Assembly: GCF_001941445.1 (NCBI RefSeq)
Contig: NZ_CP009245.1
Location: forward strand, 147,992 to 211,991
Direction of reading: 5' to 3'
DNA length: 64,000 bases
Source of the DNA: Corynebacterium aquilae DSM 44791
GTDB lineage: Bacteria > Actinomycetota > Actinomycetes > Mycobacteriales > Mycobacteriaceae
Under the pieces are notes generated by a model that was not told where the DNA came from, made no database searches, and saw only the letters and a program-made list of their open reading frames with translations. The translations under genes were made by a program, and so were the position numbers. Shown here in pieces: positions 47,328 to 56,231 of the stretch (position 1 is its first letter; each line of letters begins with the position of its first letter).

Positions 47328-49313
47328 GTGTTTGGCCCCACCACCCCACTAGCGCGCCGGCGCATCGGTGGAATGTGTGCTGCCATAGCACTCAGCGCGC
47401 TGTTTGGCCTGCCCACCGCATACGCCGCCAACACCCAAATTCCCGCACCCCACATCATCAGTGAGGACGCCTTCGGGCGACCCGCCCCCGGCGGCAGCTT
47501 CGCCCTCTATGACCAAAAACCCACACGGGGAGTCGAACCCATCGGCCGATACGTTGGCATCGCCGATAAAAACGACCCCTCCTACGACCCGATCGACCCC
47601 CACACCGAATTCGCCACCGACGCGAAAGTCACCGTCGGCCAACGCTACTGGCTCAAACAGCTCAACAGTTCAGCCACAGACACCGCGCTAAATCTCCAGC
47701 CGCTGGAGATCCTGGTGAAACAGCCCGGCAACTTCGTGCCAATCGTCGGTGGGGAAGAGGTATACACCTCCTGCGACCCACGGAAGAAAAACGTGTGCGA
47801 CCCGCGCCTGGCGGTCAAACAAACCCCCGACGGGATCTACACCGTCGAAGGCAGCTACATTACCGTCGCTGATCCCCGCACCGGGGAAATCCCCCGCGCC
47901 GGCGGCATCGGCGTATGGACAGTTGCCCTGGGTGCTGCACTAGTCATTATTACCGGCCTGGTGATGACCTTCCGGCAGAAGCCCGCCACAGCGCGCGCCC
48001 GCACCACGCTGTCCGCCACGCCAGCAACCCAGACGCCCGCCCAGGTGCCCACCCAGGTCCAAGCACCTGCCCGCCCTCACACCCCGCCCACGCCTGCCCC
48101 CACCGCAGCACCCGTCGTGGCGAACCCAACTGTGCAGCCCGCACCCGCCACAGCCCCGGCAGACATCGGCGCAGACACGAGTCCCAACAGCACCCCGGCG
48201 AGCACACCCCCGCCTGCACCCCGCACCGGCGCACCGGCTACCGCCGAGCCGCGCCTGCCCGCGCAGCCGGAAGCCACCCACGACGCAGAAACCACGGCAG
48301 TATCCCCGCCCCGCACACCTGCGCCTGCACCTGCAGCGCACGCAGTTACCAGCCCATCACCACAACCAGCTGGCGTGCAGGATCCCCAGTCACCGGCCGC
48401 GGAACTATCCGCGCCGCAGCGAGAAGACCTCGCCCCCGTCGTGGGATTCGGTCAGGACTGGGAAGAAGAAACCGACCTGGTTCCAGACGTGCTTCCCCCA
48501 GCCTTCCTGCCCGACGACGACGCCGAACCCTACACCCTGGCCACCAGGCCAGCCGCAACCAAACCCGCCACGGAAGTGGCACCGGCCACCGCAGCAACCG
48601 CGCCCACCACGGACACGTCTGCCCCCACCAAACAGGACACAGCAAAACCAGGCCACGCACAGCCCCACACCCCGGCCGGACACGCGCCTGCCCAACCAGC
48701 ACCTGCCGCCGCAACCGCGACACGACCCGGCCACACCACAAAGCCCACCAACACCTCCGCCGACCGCACAGATCCCGCGGCCACAGCGCACAGCGTGCCC
48801 CTCGTACAGCGCTTGAACCTGGCGGGCAAAACCGGCCAACCACACGTGCACGACATCCCCGTGCCCACCATCGACACCCCGCCGGCTGATCTTGTCGACA
48901 CCATGATCAGCGGAAGGCGCCGCACCCCGGCCACAACCACCGCACAAGCCTCACAAGCCCCCACGGCTGCCAGGGGAGCAACCACAGCCCAACCGCGCCC
49001 ACAGGGCCCCACACAACGCCCCACGCGCGATGGGCAGTACCCCGAGACCGCACTCGCGAAACCCACCAAGCAGACCAAGCCGTACTTTCCGCTCCACCCG
49101 CCACTGCCGGTCTTCCGCTTCGAGCTGCCCCTAGCCACCGACGACAACGCACCCACCACCGAGCCGCCCGCAGCTTTCCGCCATCCCGAAAAACCTGCGG
49201 TCGAAACCAAGGCAGCTACCAGCACCACAACACCAGCCAGCCCATGGGCCGACGACCCAGCCGGACTTACCCCATGGCTAGAGCAATCCAACCAGGACGA
49301 AACAACCCGATAA
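47328..49313 (+). CDS. Third surface protein: SpaA-like domain, IPRAG signal, 440-aa Pro/Thr-rich tail
   Basis: A 661-aa protein. The GTG at 47328 has GAGAGGA upstream and gives a signal peptide ending LPTAYAAN near 33; a GTG at 47259 would add 23 residues. The domain at about 35-185 is homologous to the last domain of giant protein 2: GSFALYDQKP, TVGQRYWLKQLNSS, two paired Cys near 150, then GEIPRAGGIGVWTVA at 186-200. The hydrophobic helix and FRQKPATARAR follow as in a sorting signal. The chain then continues for about 440 residues of Pro/Thr/Ala-rich sequence containing acidic VVGFGQDWEEETDLVPDVLP (near 369) and a C-terminal PYFPLHPPLPVFRFELP. Unless cleaved, the tail would be cytoplasmic. 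No family recognised for the tail. Confidence 0.75.
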   Translation: MFGPTTPLARRRIGGMCAAIALSALFGLPTAYAANTQIPAPHIISEDAFGRPAPGGSFALYDQKPTRGVEPIGRYVGIADKNDPSYDPIDPHTEFATDAKVTVGQRYWLKQLNSSATDTALNLQPLEILVKQPGNFVPIVGGEEVYTSCDPRKKNVCDPRLAVKQTPDGIYTVEGSYITVADPRTGEIPRAGGIGVWTVALGAALVIITGLVMTFRQKPATARARTTLSATPATQTPAQVPTQVQAPARPHTPPTPAPTAAPVVANPTVQPAPATAPADIGADTSPNSTPASTPPPAPRTGAPATAEPRLPAQPEATHDAETTAVSPPRTPAPAPAAHAVTSPSPQPAGVQDPQSPAAELSAPQREDLAPVVGFGQDWEEETDLVPDVLPPAFLPDDDAEPYTLATRPAATKPATEVAPATAATAPTTDTSAPTKQDTAKPGHAQPHTPAGHAPAQPAPAAATATRPGHTTKPTNTSADRTDPAATAHSVPLVQRLNLAGKTGQPHVHDIPVPTIDTPPADLVDTMISGRRRTPATTTAQASQAPTAARGATTAQPRPQGPTQRPTRDGQYPETALAKPTKQTKPYFPLHPPLPVFRFELPLATDDNAPTTEPPAAFRHPEKPAVETKAATSTTTPASPWADDPAGLTPWLEQSNQDETTR

Positions 49314-49468
49314 AACCACCCGCGCCTTAGCGCAGCCCACTTTCATTACACTGGGGTGCCACCCGCGCAGATACCCCAAAAGCCCTTAAGTTTTTCAGGG
49401 AACAGCATCTGCCGAACGAACAACCGCGTCACCCAGGCGCACACCCTAAAATCTTCAAGGAGAACCAC

Positions 49469-49900
49469 ATGGCACAAGCCCTGTACACCGCAACCGTCAC
49501 CTCCACCGGCGGCGGCCGCGACGGTCGCGTCGAATCCCCCGCCGGCGATCTCGCACTCGACGTACGACCCCCGGCAGCACTCGGCGGTGCAGGCGAAGCC
49601 GCCAACCCGGAACTGCTCTTTGCCGCAGCATGGGCCTCCTGCTTCAACGGCGCCCTGCAACTGATGATGAAAAACGCCGGCGTCGACGTCGCAAAATTTG
49701 CGCCCGCAGTCACCGCAAACGTCACCCTCAACAAGGATGACAGCGACGGCGGCTTCCGACTGTCCGGCGAAATCACCGTCGCCTTCGACAATGCCGACGA
49801 ACTCGACAACGCTGCCGAACTCGTCGCCCAGGCACACCAGTTCTGCCCCTACTCCAAGGCCGTGCGCGGCGACTTCGACGCCGAAGCGCGACTGGCCTAA
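49469..49900 (+). CDS. ohr: Organic hydroperoxide resistance protein (Ohr/OsmC family)
   Basis: A 143-aa thiol peroxidase that reduces organic hydroperoxides. The N terminus LYTATVTSTGGGRDGRV is typical of Ohr. Both catalytic cysteines are present: AAWASCFNGAL near residue 58 and QFCPYSKAVRG near 124. AAGGAG lies 8 nt before the ATG. An OhrR regulator is not adjacent. With katA and whcA it adds to the oxidative stress functions of the window. Confidence 0.92.
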   Translation: MAQALYTATVTSTGGGRDGRVESPAGDLALDVRPPAALGGAGEAANPELLFAAAWASCFNGALQLMMKNAGVDVAKFAPAVTANVTLNKDDSDGGFRLSGEITVAFDNADELDNAAELVAQAHQFCPYSKAVRGDFDAEARLA

Positions 49901-49925
49901 CAGCTCCCACAAAAACCAAAAAACT

Positions 49926-49967
49926 CGGGCCCCGCGACCAGGAAAACATCCCAGGTCGCGGGGCCCG
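49926..49967. terminator. Bidirectional terminator between ohr and the mrp operon
   Basis: A 14-bp perfect stem CGGGCCCCGCGACC with complement at 49954-49967 between converging units. Confidence 0.8.
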
Positions 49968-49982
49968 CGTCATGCGCTAGAA

Positions 49983-50483
49983 CTACTTCATCTTGCGCTT
50001 CTTTTTCTTCTTCACCCGCTCAGCGATCTCCTGCGGCGACAAAGTAGGCTGCTGCTTTTTAGCACCCTCAGGCTGGGAGCCACCTTTGGCCGCCTGCTGA
50101 TCGCCACCATCCGGGGTGTTTTCCTCCGGCGCATCCTGCTGCTTGTCCCGAGCGGCCTGCTCCCGCTTAATGATCCGCGCATCCTCCACAGACACGCCGT
50201 AAATGGAACGGCCCATCGTGAACGACGCGACACTGACAACCACCAGCAAACCAGCAATCGACAGCACAGCGCGCACAAAATCATGCGCATCAAAACCCAC
50301 CGTCGACCAATCATGGAACAACTTACCCATGATCATCAGCGGCAACGCCACACCCGGAATAATCGACAGCACATTAGCGCGCGACAACGCATCCGGGGCG
50401 CGCCACACCGCGACCGCACACAACACAAACGCCACCACACCGGCAAGCACCGGCACCAACGTCAACATTTCGGAAATACTCAT
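49983..50483 (-). CDS. mrpG: Na+/H+ antiporter subunit MrpG, with basic tail
   Basis: A 166-aa subunit, last gene of the mrp operon. Three hydrophobic helices occupy about residues 5-27, 38-56 and 72-92, as in MrpG/MnhG. The C-terminal 65 residues are a hydrophilic extension rich in Gln, Glu and Lys that ends in KKKKKRKMK, longer than in compact MrpG proteins. It starts 6 bp after mrpF. Confidence 0.85.
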   Translation of the reverse strand: MSISEMLTLVPVLAGVVAFVLCAVAVWRAPDALSRANVLSIIPGVALPLMIMGKLFHDWSTVGFDAHDFVRAVLSIAGLLVVVSVASFTMGRSIYGVSVEDARIIKREQAARDKQQDAPEENTPDGGDQQAAKGGSQPEGAKKQQPTLSPQEIAERVKKKKKRKMK

Positions 50484-50489
50484 CGCCGC

Positions 50490-50756
50490 TTACCTCCGGC
50501 CATTCGACAGGATCCGGGCCAAAGAAATCGTCGACAGGCAACCCAAAGTGCCCAGCAACATGATCTCGTAGGCAATCTGCGTCTCATGGGTCAACGACCA
50601 CAACACATATGACGCCAACAACCCCAAAAACACCAGGTCGGACAAAATGGCGCGGGAACCAGAGTCCTTCACCCGCAACATCAACACCACACCAGCAATC
50701 ATCGCAACAGCGACCACTGCTTGGGCGGCAACAATGATGACCTCAAAAACACTCAT
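50490..50756 (-). CDS. mrpF: Na+/H+ antiporter subunit MrpF
   Basis: An 88-aa protein with three helices (about 3-25, 36-56, 60-82), matching MrpF/MnhF size; the conserved Asp in the second helix region (AILSDLVFLGLL) is present. ATG at 50756 overlaps the mrpE stop (TGATG); a GTG one codon earlier is possible. Confidence 0.88.
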   Translation of the reverse strand: MSVFEVIIVAAQAVVAVAMIAGVVLMLRVKDSGSRAILSDLVFLGLLASYVLWSLTHETQIAYEIMLLGTLGCLSTISLARILSNGRR

Positions 50757-51169
50757 CACGCGCCCGTCCTTCCTTTAATCTCCGGAGCAAGACGCTCCTC
50801 CATGTCACGCAAACCCGCCAACACCTCATCCGGGTCCTCACCAAAAACAGCATGAACCAATAACGTGCGCGGCACCCCCTCAGCATCAGGATCGCGCAAA
50901 CCAATCGACATGGTGCCCGGCGTCATCGTAATCGACGTCGAAAACGCCGCAATCAGCTTCTGGCTACGCACCCGCAGCGGATAACGCACCACCACCGGGC
51001 AATAACCCACAGAAGGCTTCAACGTGCGGCGCAAAATCTCCCACGCCCCCACATACACCTGGCCAAACAGCCACACCCCATAGCCCACAGCGTGGAAAAC
51101 CTTCCCCACACCCGAAGCTTTGGCGGGCCCAGAACTGGACACAATCTCTTTGTTCGTCATAGCAACCAT
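50756..51169 (-). CDS. mrpE: Na+/H+ antiporter subunit MrpE
   Basis: A 137-aa subunit of the MrpE/MnhE family. Residues 25-50 are hydrophobic (YGVWLFGQVYVGAWEILRR), followed by the conserved VRYPLRVRSQKLIAAFSTSITMTPGTMSIGL region. Shorter than firmicute MrpE, as in other actinobacteria. ATG 51169 is chosen; ATG 51160 is possible. Confidence 0.85.
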   Translation of the reverse strand: MVAMTNKEIVSSSGPAKASGVGKVFHAVGYGVWLFGQVYVGAWEILRRTLKPSVGYCPVVVRYPLRVRSQKLIAAFSTSITMTPGTMSIGLRDPDAEGVPRTLLVHAVFGEDPDEVLAGLRDMEERLAPEIKGRTGA

Positions 51170-51203
51170 CAACTCTTCACATCAGCCATGCTCAGCACAG
51201 CCA

Positions 51204-52724
51204 TTAATGCCCAGCGGCAGCAGCAGCCGCCAAGGGGTGGGAACCTAACACCGCATGCACATAACCATCCACATCCAGCATGCCCCCGGCGGCCGCCATC
51301 GTGGCAGACACCAAGAAACCAGCCAGGAAGAACAGCGCAACACTGAACAACGTCAACGTTGCACCAGGCAACAGCTTCGACGTCGCCACCACCAGGGTTT
51401 CGGGGACCTTCTCCGGATTCATATCCTTACCCCAAAACACCTCGCGCCACAGCCGCATCATCGACAGCAACGCGCCGAAAGACGCCACCGCAATCACAGC
51501 GATTACAAAAGCGGCCTTCCAGTCCGCCTCGCGGGCAACCTCCATCACGATGAACAGCTTGCCCCACACGCCAGAAAACGGCGGCAAACCAACAATCGAA
51601 AAGGCCGCGGCAGCAAACACCGTCGCCACCAGCGGATCGCGGCGCGCCAAACCAGACAAGCGAGTGAACTTACCGGTGCCATAAGTTTCCTCCACCGCAC
51701 CAGCAGTCAACACCAAACCACCGACCGTGATCATGTGGTGAATCATGTAGAAAATACCGGCCGCCAACGCACGACGAGCATCCCCCGCCGTAAACGCCAA
51801 CACCACCAGGATGAACGGCATACCGTTAACCATCTGGTAGCCAATGACCTGGCGAATCGTGTGCTCCCCGAGGCCCGCATACGCGCCCACCAGCATGCTG
51901 GCCACACACACCACGATGATCACGGTGTTCCACCGCGGATCCAGGTCAAAAATGACCACCATGATGCGCATCAACGCATACACCGCAACCTTGGTGTGCA
52001 AACCAGAAAACAGCGCCATCACCGCAGGCGAAGTACCCGGATAAGTGCGCGGCAACCAGGTGTGCACCGGGAACAAGCCGGACTTAATCGCCAACGCGAT
52101 CACCACCAGGCCCATCGCCACAGTCACCGGGCCATGACCCGCCGCAGCACCCGCCAACGCCGCAATATTCGCGGTGCCGGCATTGGCGTACACAAACGCC
52201 ACACCCACCAACAGAATCGTCGACGTCAACAAGTTCACCAACACGAAAGTACGGCCACCCGCCAAGCGGGAGAACGTACCCGTCATCGTGATCAAGCCAT
52301 AACTCGGCAGCAACATGACCTCAATGAACACAAACAGGTTGAACAAATCACCCGTCAACAAGGCGCCACACACACCGGCAGACAGCATCAGCGCCAACGC
52401 CGGATAGAAACGCGCCCGGGTCTCACCGACGACAATGGCGAACCAGTTCGCCGCCACCGCAACAATGCCCGTCGTCGTCAACATCACCGCAGAAAACGCA
52501 TCCGCGACGAAAGGAATCGACACACCGCCGGTGTACAGGCCCACATTGTGGGCCACCGTCGTGTGACCAGACTGGGTGTAGACGAACAACGCCGCGCCAC
52601 CCACCGCAATACCGGCCGGCGCCAGCAGCGCCAGCACATCACGCACCACCCGCCACGGGGCGATAGCCGCCACCGCTGAACACGCCAGCGGCACAGCAAC
52701 AAACAAAGGCAACAACATATCCAT
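51204..52724 (-). CDS. mrpD: Na+/H+ antiporter subunit MrpD
   Basis: A 506-aa polytopic protein homologous to the proton-pumping subunits of respiratory complex I (NuoM/NuoN type). The conserved acidic residue lies in FNLFVFIEVMLLPSYGLI near 128-140, and the key lysine in ALAIKSGLFPVHTWLP near 213. About 14 helices are seen. The ATG overlaps the mrpC stop by one base. Confidence 0.93.
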   Translation of the reverse strand: MDMLLPLFVAVPLACSAVAAIAPWRVVRDVLALLAPAGIAVGGAALFVYTQSGHTTVAHNVGLYTGGVSIPFVADAFSAVMLTTTGIVAVAANWFAIVVGETRARFYPALALMLSAGVCGALLTGDLFNLFVFIEVMLLPSYGLITMTGTFSRLAGGRTFVLVNLLTSTILLVGVAFVYANAGTANIAALAGAAAGHGPVTVAMGLVVIALAIKSGLFPVHTWLPRTYPGTSPAVMALFSGLHTKVAVYALMRIMVVIFDLDPRWNTVIIVVCVASMLVGAYAGLGEHTIRQVIGYQMVNGMPFILVVLAFTAGDARRALAAGIFYMIHHMITVGGLVLTAGAVEETYGTGKFTRLSGLARRDPLVATVFAAAAFSIVGLPPFSGVWGKLFIVMEVAREADWKAAFVIAVIAVASFGALLSMMRLWREVFWGKDMNPEKVPETLVVATSKLLPGATLTLFSVALFFLAGFLVSATMAAAGGMLDVDGYVHAVLGSHPLAAAAAAGH

Positions 52725-53152
52725 TAGTGGTGAGCCTCCCCAGCGCGCGCGGCCCTCGCCGCACGACGCGCAGCACGAAACGACGTCGGATCCAACAACT
52801 GAGCACGACGGCCACGGGTCTCCAGGGGAGACTCCGTATCCGGGTCCTCCACACTGCGCGTATCATCGCTGCGGCCCAACGCCGCCAACGCCAACATGAA
52901 CGCCGTCGTCGCCATCGTGATCACGATCGCCGTCAACACAAAAGCCTGCGGCAAAGCATCAGCAGCATCCTCAATGGGGGTGCGCCCCGCAAAAGGCTCA
53001 CCCCGCCACGCGCTCACACCGGCCGCCAAAATCGTCAAGTTCGCGGCATGAGAAATCAAACCCATGCCCAACACAATGCGCACCATGCCACGCTGCAGCA
53101 CCAAAAATGTGCCACCAGCAACCAAGATGCCAATCGATAACGCCATAAACAT
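52724..53152 (-). CDS. mrpC: Na+/H+ antiporter subunit MrpC
   Basis: A 142-aa NuoK-like subunit with three helices (about 4-20, 26-48, 68-92) and family motifs LGMGLISHAANLTILAAG and DALPQAFVLTAIVI. The C-terminal 45 residues are a charged, Arg/Ala-rich extension. It follows mrpA directly with no gap. Confidence 0.9.
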   Translation of the reverse strand: MFMALSIGILVAGGTFLVLQRGMVRIVLGMGLISHAANLTILAAGVSAWRGEPFAGRTPIEDAADALPQAFVLTAIVITMATTAFMLALAALGRSDDTRSVEDPDTESPLETRGRRAQLLDPTSFRAARRAARAARAGEAHH

Positions 53153-56107
53153 TTACTTCACGCTCCTCGCGTCAGCATCGTGGCCAGGGGTGTCATCAGA
53201 CACGCGGACCTGCGCGCCATTCAAACTGCGCGCACCATGACGGCCATCGGAATCCGCATACCCGTGCGGTCGGTACTCCTCCACCGGGTGCGCCGGCAGC
53301 GGGTTGCGCCCATCACGAGCAAACGGCAACAAATCCCGCTCCGCGCCGGGGCGCTGATGCCCGCCGAGGGAATTAATGCCCAGCGACAGCATGCCGATCA
53401 CCGCCATAAACACGCCCACGTCGAACATCATCGAGCTCGACAGGTGCTCGCCAAGCACATGGCCGTGGATGGCGTACAGGAAGGAACCGTGGAACATGCC
53501 GGCGAAACCGGTAGCCAAAGCCACCAGCACGCCAACCCCGGTCAGCAGCAGCGGAACGCTCTTGCCCAACACCGGGCCATCGGTGGGTCGGGCCAGATAA
53601 TTCAGCATCAACGCGGCACCCGCAACCAGGGCGGCAATGAAGCCACCACCGGGGGAGTTGTGGCCGCGGAAGAAGATCATCACCGACAACAACAGCAACA
53701 CCGGGATAAGTACCCGGATCAACTGCATCATCGGAATGGAGTTAATACCGGACAGCCCCCACGTCGGCGGGTTGGTGCCGCGCTCGAAGGGGTGGCGGGG
53801 GATAGAGCCGACCACGGCGGCGATCACCACGCCGGCCATACCCAACACGGTCAGCTCGCCCATGGTATCCAGGGCACGGAACTCCACCAGGATGGTGTTA
53901 ACAATGTTGTCGCCACCAGAAATCTCCGGGGCATTGTTCAAGTACCACATCGCCAGCTCGGGGCGCTCATTGCGGCCCATCAGGAACCACACCGCGCCGA
54001 AAGCCGCAAAACCCATGCCGACCGCCAGGCTGGCGGTCACCAAGGTGCGCTTCTTACCGGACTGCTTGAAGCTGGCCGGCTGGAAACGGATCACCAGCAT
54101 CATGACCACCACAACCAGCAGCTCCACCATGAACTGCGTCAACGCCACGTCGGGCGCGCCCAGCAGCAAAATCTGCCAGGTCACGCCGACACCGATGACG
54201 CCCAGCAAAATCACGGCAAACATGCGGTTGCGGGTCATCACGATGCCGACGGTAGCCAGCGCAATGATGAGCAACGCCACGGCGTCGCCGAACTGCTCCT
54301 GGCCAGCGATACGCGGAGCGGCAGCCACCCCATCGATGCCCGGGCCGACAGCCACAGCCGCAGCCAACGCCAGCACCACCAACAGTGGGTAAGTCATGTG
54401 GCGGGAAGGGGAGTAGGACGCCGCCATGCGGGCACACACCCGACCCCACCGATCCAGCACCTTCAGCATCCGCTGCAACAGGGAATTACCGCTAAACGGC
54501 AGGAACTCGTGCTCGTCGACCAGCGCGTACAGGTGGCGGCGCAGCAGCACACCAATGCCACCGACGATGAGAACCGTCACGGAAATCATCAGCGGCACCG
54601 TCACACCGTGCCACAGGGCCAAATGCACGTGCGGCGTCGACGTCACAGCACCGACCATCGCATCCAAAGGCTCATCAAACGCGCCGAGGAAAAACACCGC
54701 GGGCAAAGACAACACGCCCGGCAGCGCGGCAGGCAGCCACAACGACACCGGAGCTTCCTTGACCTCCGACATGTCGCGCGGGCCGTCAACAAACGCACCC
54801 AGCACCAAACGCGCCGAATAGGTCATGGTGAGCACCGCACCAATACCGGCAGCCAACAGCAAGATGACCACGCCGGCATGCGGCAGGGGAGCTTCCTCAA
54901 ACGCCTCAAGCATGCCCTCCTTGGACACGAACCCCAGCATCGGGGGCACCGCAGCCATCGACAGCACACCAAACATGACAGAGCCAAAAGTGAACGGCAT
55001 CCTCGCCACCAGCGGGCCCAAACGGCGCACATCGCGCGAACCGGCCTGGTGGTCAATCACACCAATCAGCATGAACAGGCTGGACTTAAACAGCGCGTGC
55101 GCGGCGGTGTGCACCAACGCCGCAGCGAAAGCAAAAGGAGTACCCACACCAATGGTGGCCACAATCCACCCCAGGTGAGACACCGTCGAATAGGCCGTCA
55201 GCTTCTTCAAATCAGTCTTTTGAATAGCGAACAAGCTAGCCATCACCGCGGTCGTCATACCCACCGCAATGAGCATCACGTTCCACACATGATTGTCGTG
55301 GAACACAGTGGAGAAACGCAGCAGCAGATAAATACCAGCCTTCACCACCGCAGCAGCGTGCAGGAAGGCACTCACTGGGGTAGCGGCAGCCATCGCCTCA
55401 GGCAACCAGAAGTGGAACGGCAACTGCGCCGATTTGGTAAACGCCGCCAACGCAAACAGCACCGCCAACGCGGTGGCCAGCATCGGGCGCTGCACCCAAA
55501 ACTGCGAATCGAGAATGCCCGACAAGCTGGTGGTGCCGGCGGCAGTCGCCGACGCCGCCAACGCGATCAACAGGAACAAACCACCGGTAAAGGTCAGGAT
55601 CAACGTGCGGTAACTGCCGGCCTCGCCACCGGAACCAGCGCGCGCAATCAGCAGGAAGGAACCAATAGACACCAGCTCCCAAGCGATAAACAGCAACGCC
55701 ACATCGTCGGCAAGCACCAACAACAGCACGCTGAGCATGAAGCCCGACATGATCACATAAAAGTTCCCGTTGCCATGCCCACGGCCCTTATGCAGGTAAG
55801 CCGCCGAGTAGGTGAACACCACCGCGCCCACGCACAGCGCCAACAACGCAAAAAATGCGCTCAACGCGTCGGCACGCACAGCAAAAGCCGCATCCATGCC
55901 GGGGGCGACGAAACTTTTCACCCACACCTGGCGGAATGTTTCCGCATTGCCATTGAGAATCTGCGGCATCTTCCGGAAAAGAATCACCGCCGCAGCAACA
56001 TAGGTCAACGCGATCGGATAGCCGGCGCGCCGATCAAAAAGGGCAACAGCCAGCGGAGACAGCACGAAAGCAGCCCCCGCTAGGGCAAGGACGTAGAACA
56101 CACTCAC
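53153..56107 (-). CDS. mrpA: Na+/H+ antiporter subunit MrpA fused to MrpB
   Basis: A 984-aa membrane protein, first gene of the operon. The N-terminal part is NuoL-like, with IAWELVSIGSFLLI near 140 (acidic residue) and AAFTKSAQLPFHFWLPEAMAAATPVSAFLHAA near 222 (key lysine). A middle section corresponds to the MrpA-specific C-terminal domain (VTWQILLLGAPDVALTQFMVELLVVV near 650). Residues from about 790 (RVLIPVLLLLSVMIFFRGHNSPGGGF) form the MrpB domain, fused as usual in actinobacteria. The complex exchanges Na+ for H+ and supports growth at high pH or salt. GTG start; no strong ribosome-binding site seen. Confidence 0.94.
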   Translation of the reverse strand: MSVFYVLALAGAAFVLSPLAVALFDRRAGYPIALTYVAAAVILFRKMPQILNGNAETFRQVWVKSFVAPGMDAAFAVRADALSAFFALLALCVGAVVFTYSAAYLHKGRGHGNGNFYVIMSGFMLSVLLLVLADDVALLFIAWELVSIGSFLLIARAGSGGEAGSYRTLILTFTGGLFLLIALAASATAAGTTSLSGILDSQFWVQRPMLATALAVLFALAAFTKSAQLPFHFWLPEAMAAATPVSAFLHAAAVVKAGIYLLLRFSTVFHDNHVWNVMLIAVGMTTAVMASLFAIQKTDLKKLTAYSTVSHLGWIVATIGVGTPFAFAAALVHTAAHALFKSSLFMLIGVIDHQAGSRDVRRLGPLVARMPFTFGSVMFGVLSMAAVPPMLGFVSKEGMLEAFEEAPLPHAGVVILLLAAGIGAVLTMTYSARLVLGAFVDGPRDMSEVKEAPVSLWLPAALPGVLSLPAVFFLGAFDEPLDAMVGAVTSTPHVHLALWHGVTVPLMISVTVLIVGGIGVLLRRHLYALVDEHEFLPFSGNSLLQRMLKVLDRWGRVCARMAASYSPSRHMTYPLLVVLALAAAVAVGPGIDGVAAAPRIAGQEQFGDAVALLIIALATVGIVMTRNRMFAVILLGVIGVGVTWQILLLGAPDVALTQFMVELLVVVVMMLVIRFQPASFKQSGKKRTLVTASLAVGMGFAAFGAVWFLMGRNERPELAMWYLNNAPEISGGDNIVNTILVEFRALDTMGELTVLGMAGVVIAAVVGSIPRHPFERGTNPPTWGLSGINSIPMMQLIRVLIPVLLLLSVMIFFRGHNSPGGGFIAALVAGAALMLNYLARPTDGPVLGKSVPLLLTGVGVLVALATGFAGMFHGSFLYAIHGHVLGEHLSSSMMFDVGVFMAVIGMLSLGINSLGGHQRPGAERDLLPFARDGRNPLPAHPVEEYRPHGYADSDGRHGARSLNGAQVRVSDDTPGHDADARSVK

Positions 56108-56231
56108 AGGAGAACCACACCTGACTCATCAGCACTCAACGATTTAAAACACATATGCCCCCTACGTTACCTGGCAAAACACGGTGTGCCTACTCGCTGA
56201 ACAGTGATCAACCTCCTACATTCTTTAGAGT
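56108..56231. promoter_or_regulatory. Divergent promoter region between mrp operon and YhgE-like gene
   Basis: 124 bp, the only gap between the two divergent starts, so both promoters must lie here. AT-rich ACGATTTAAAACACATATGCC in the middle is the likely core. Confidence 0.4.

Noticed and set aside
53180..56083. A long plus-strand open frame rich in Arg/Gln/His opposite mrpA
   Set aside because: Antisense of a membrane protein gene; composition is an artefact of complementing hydrophobic codons.
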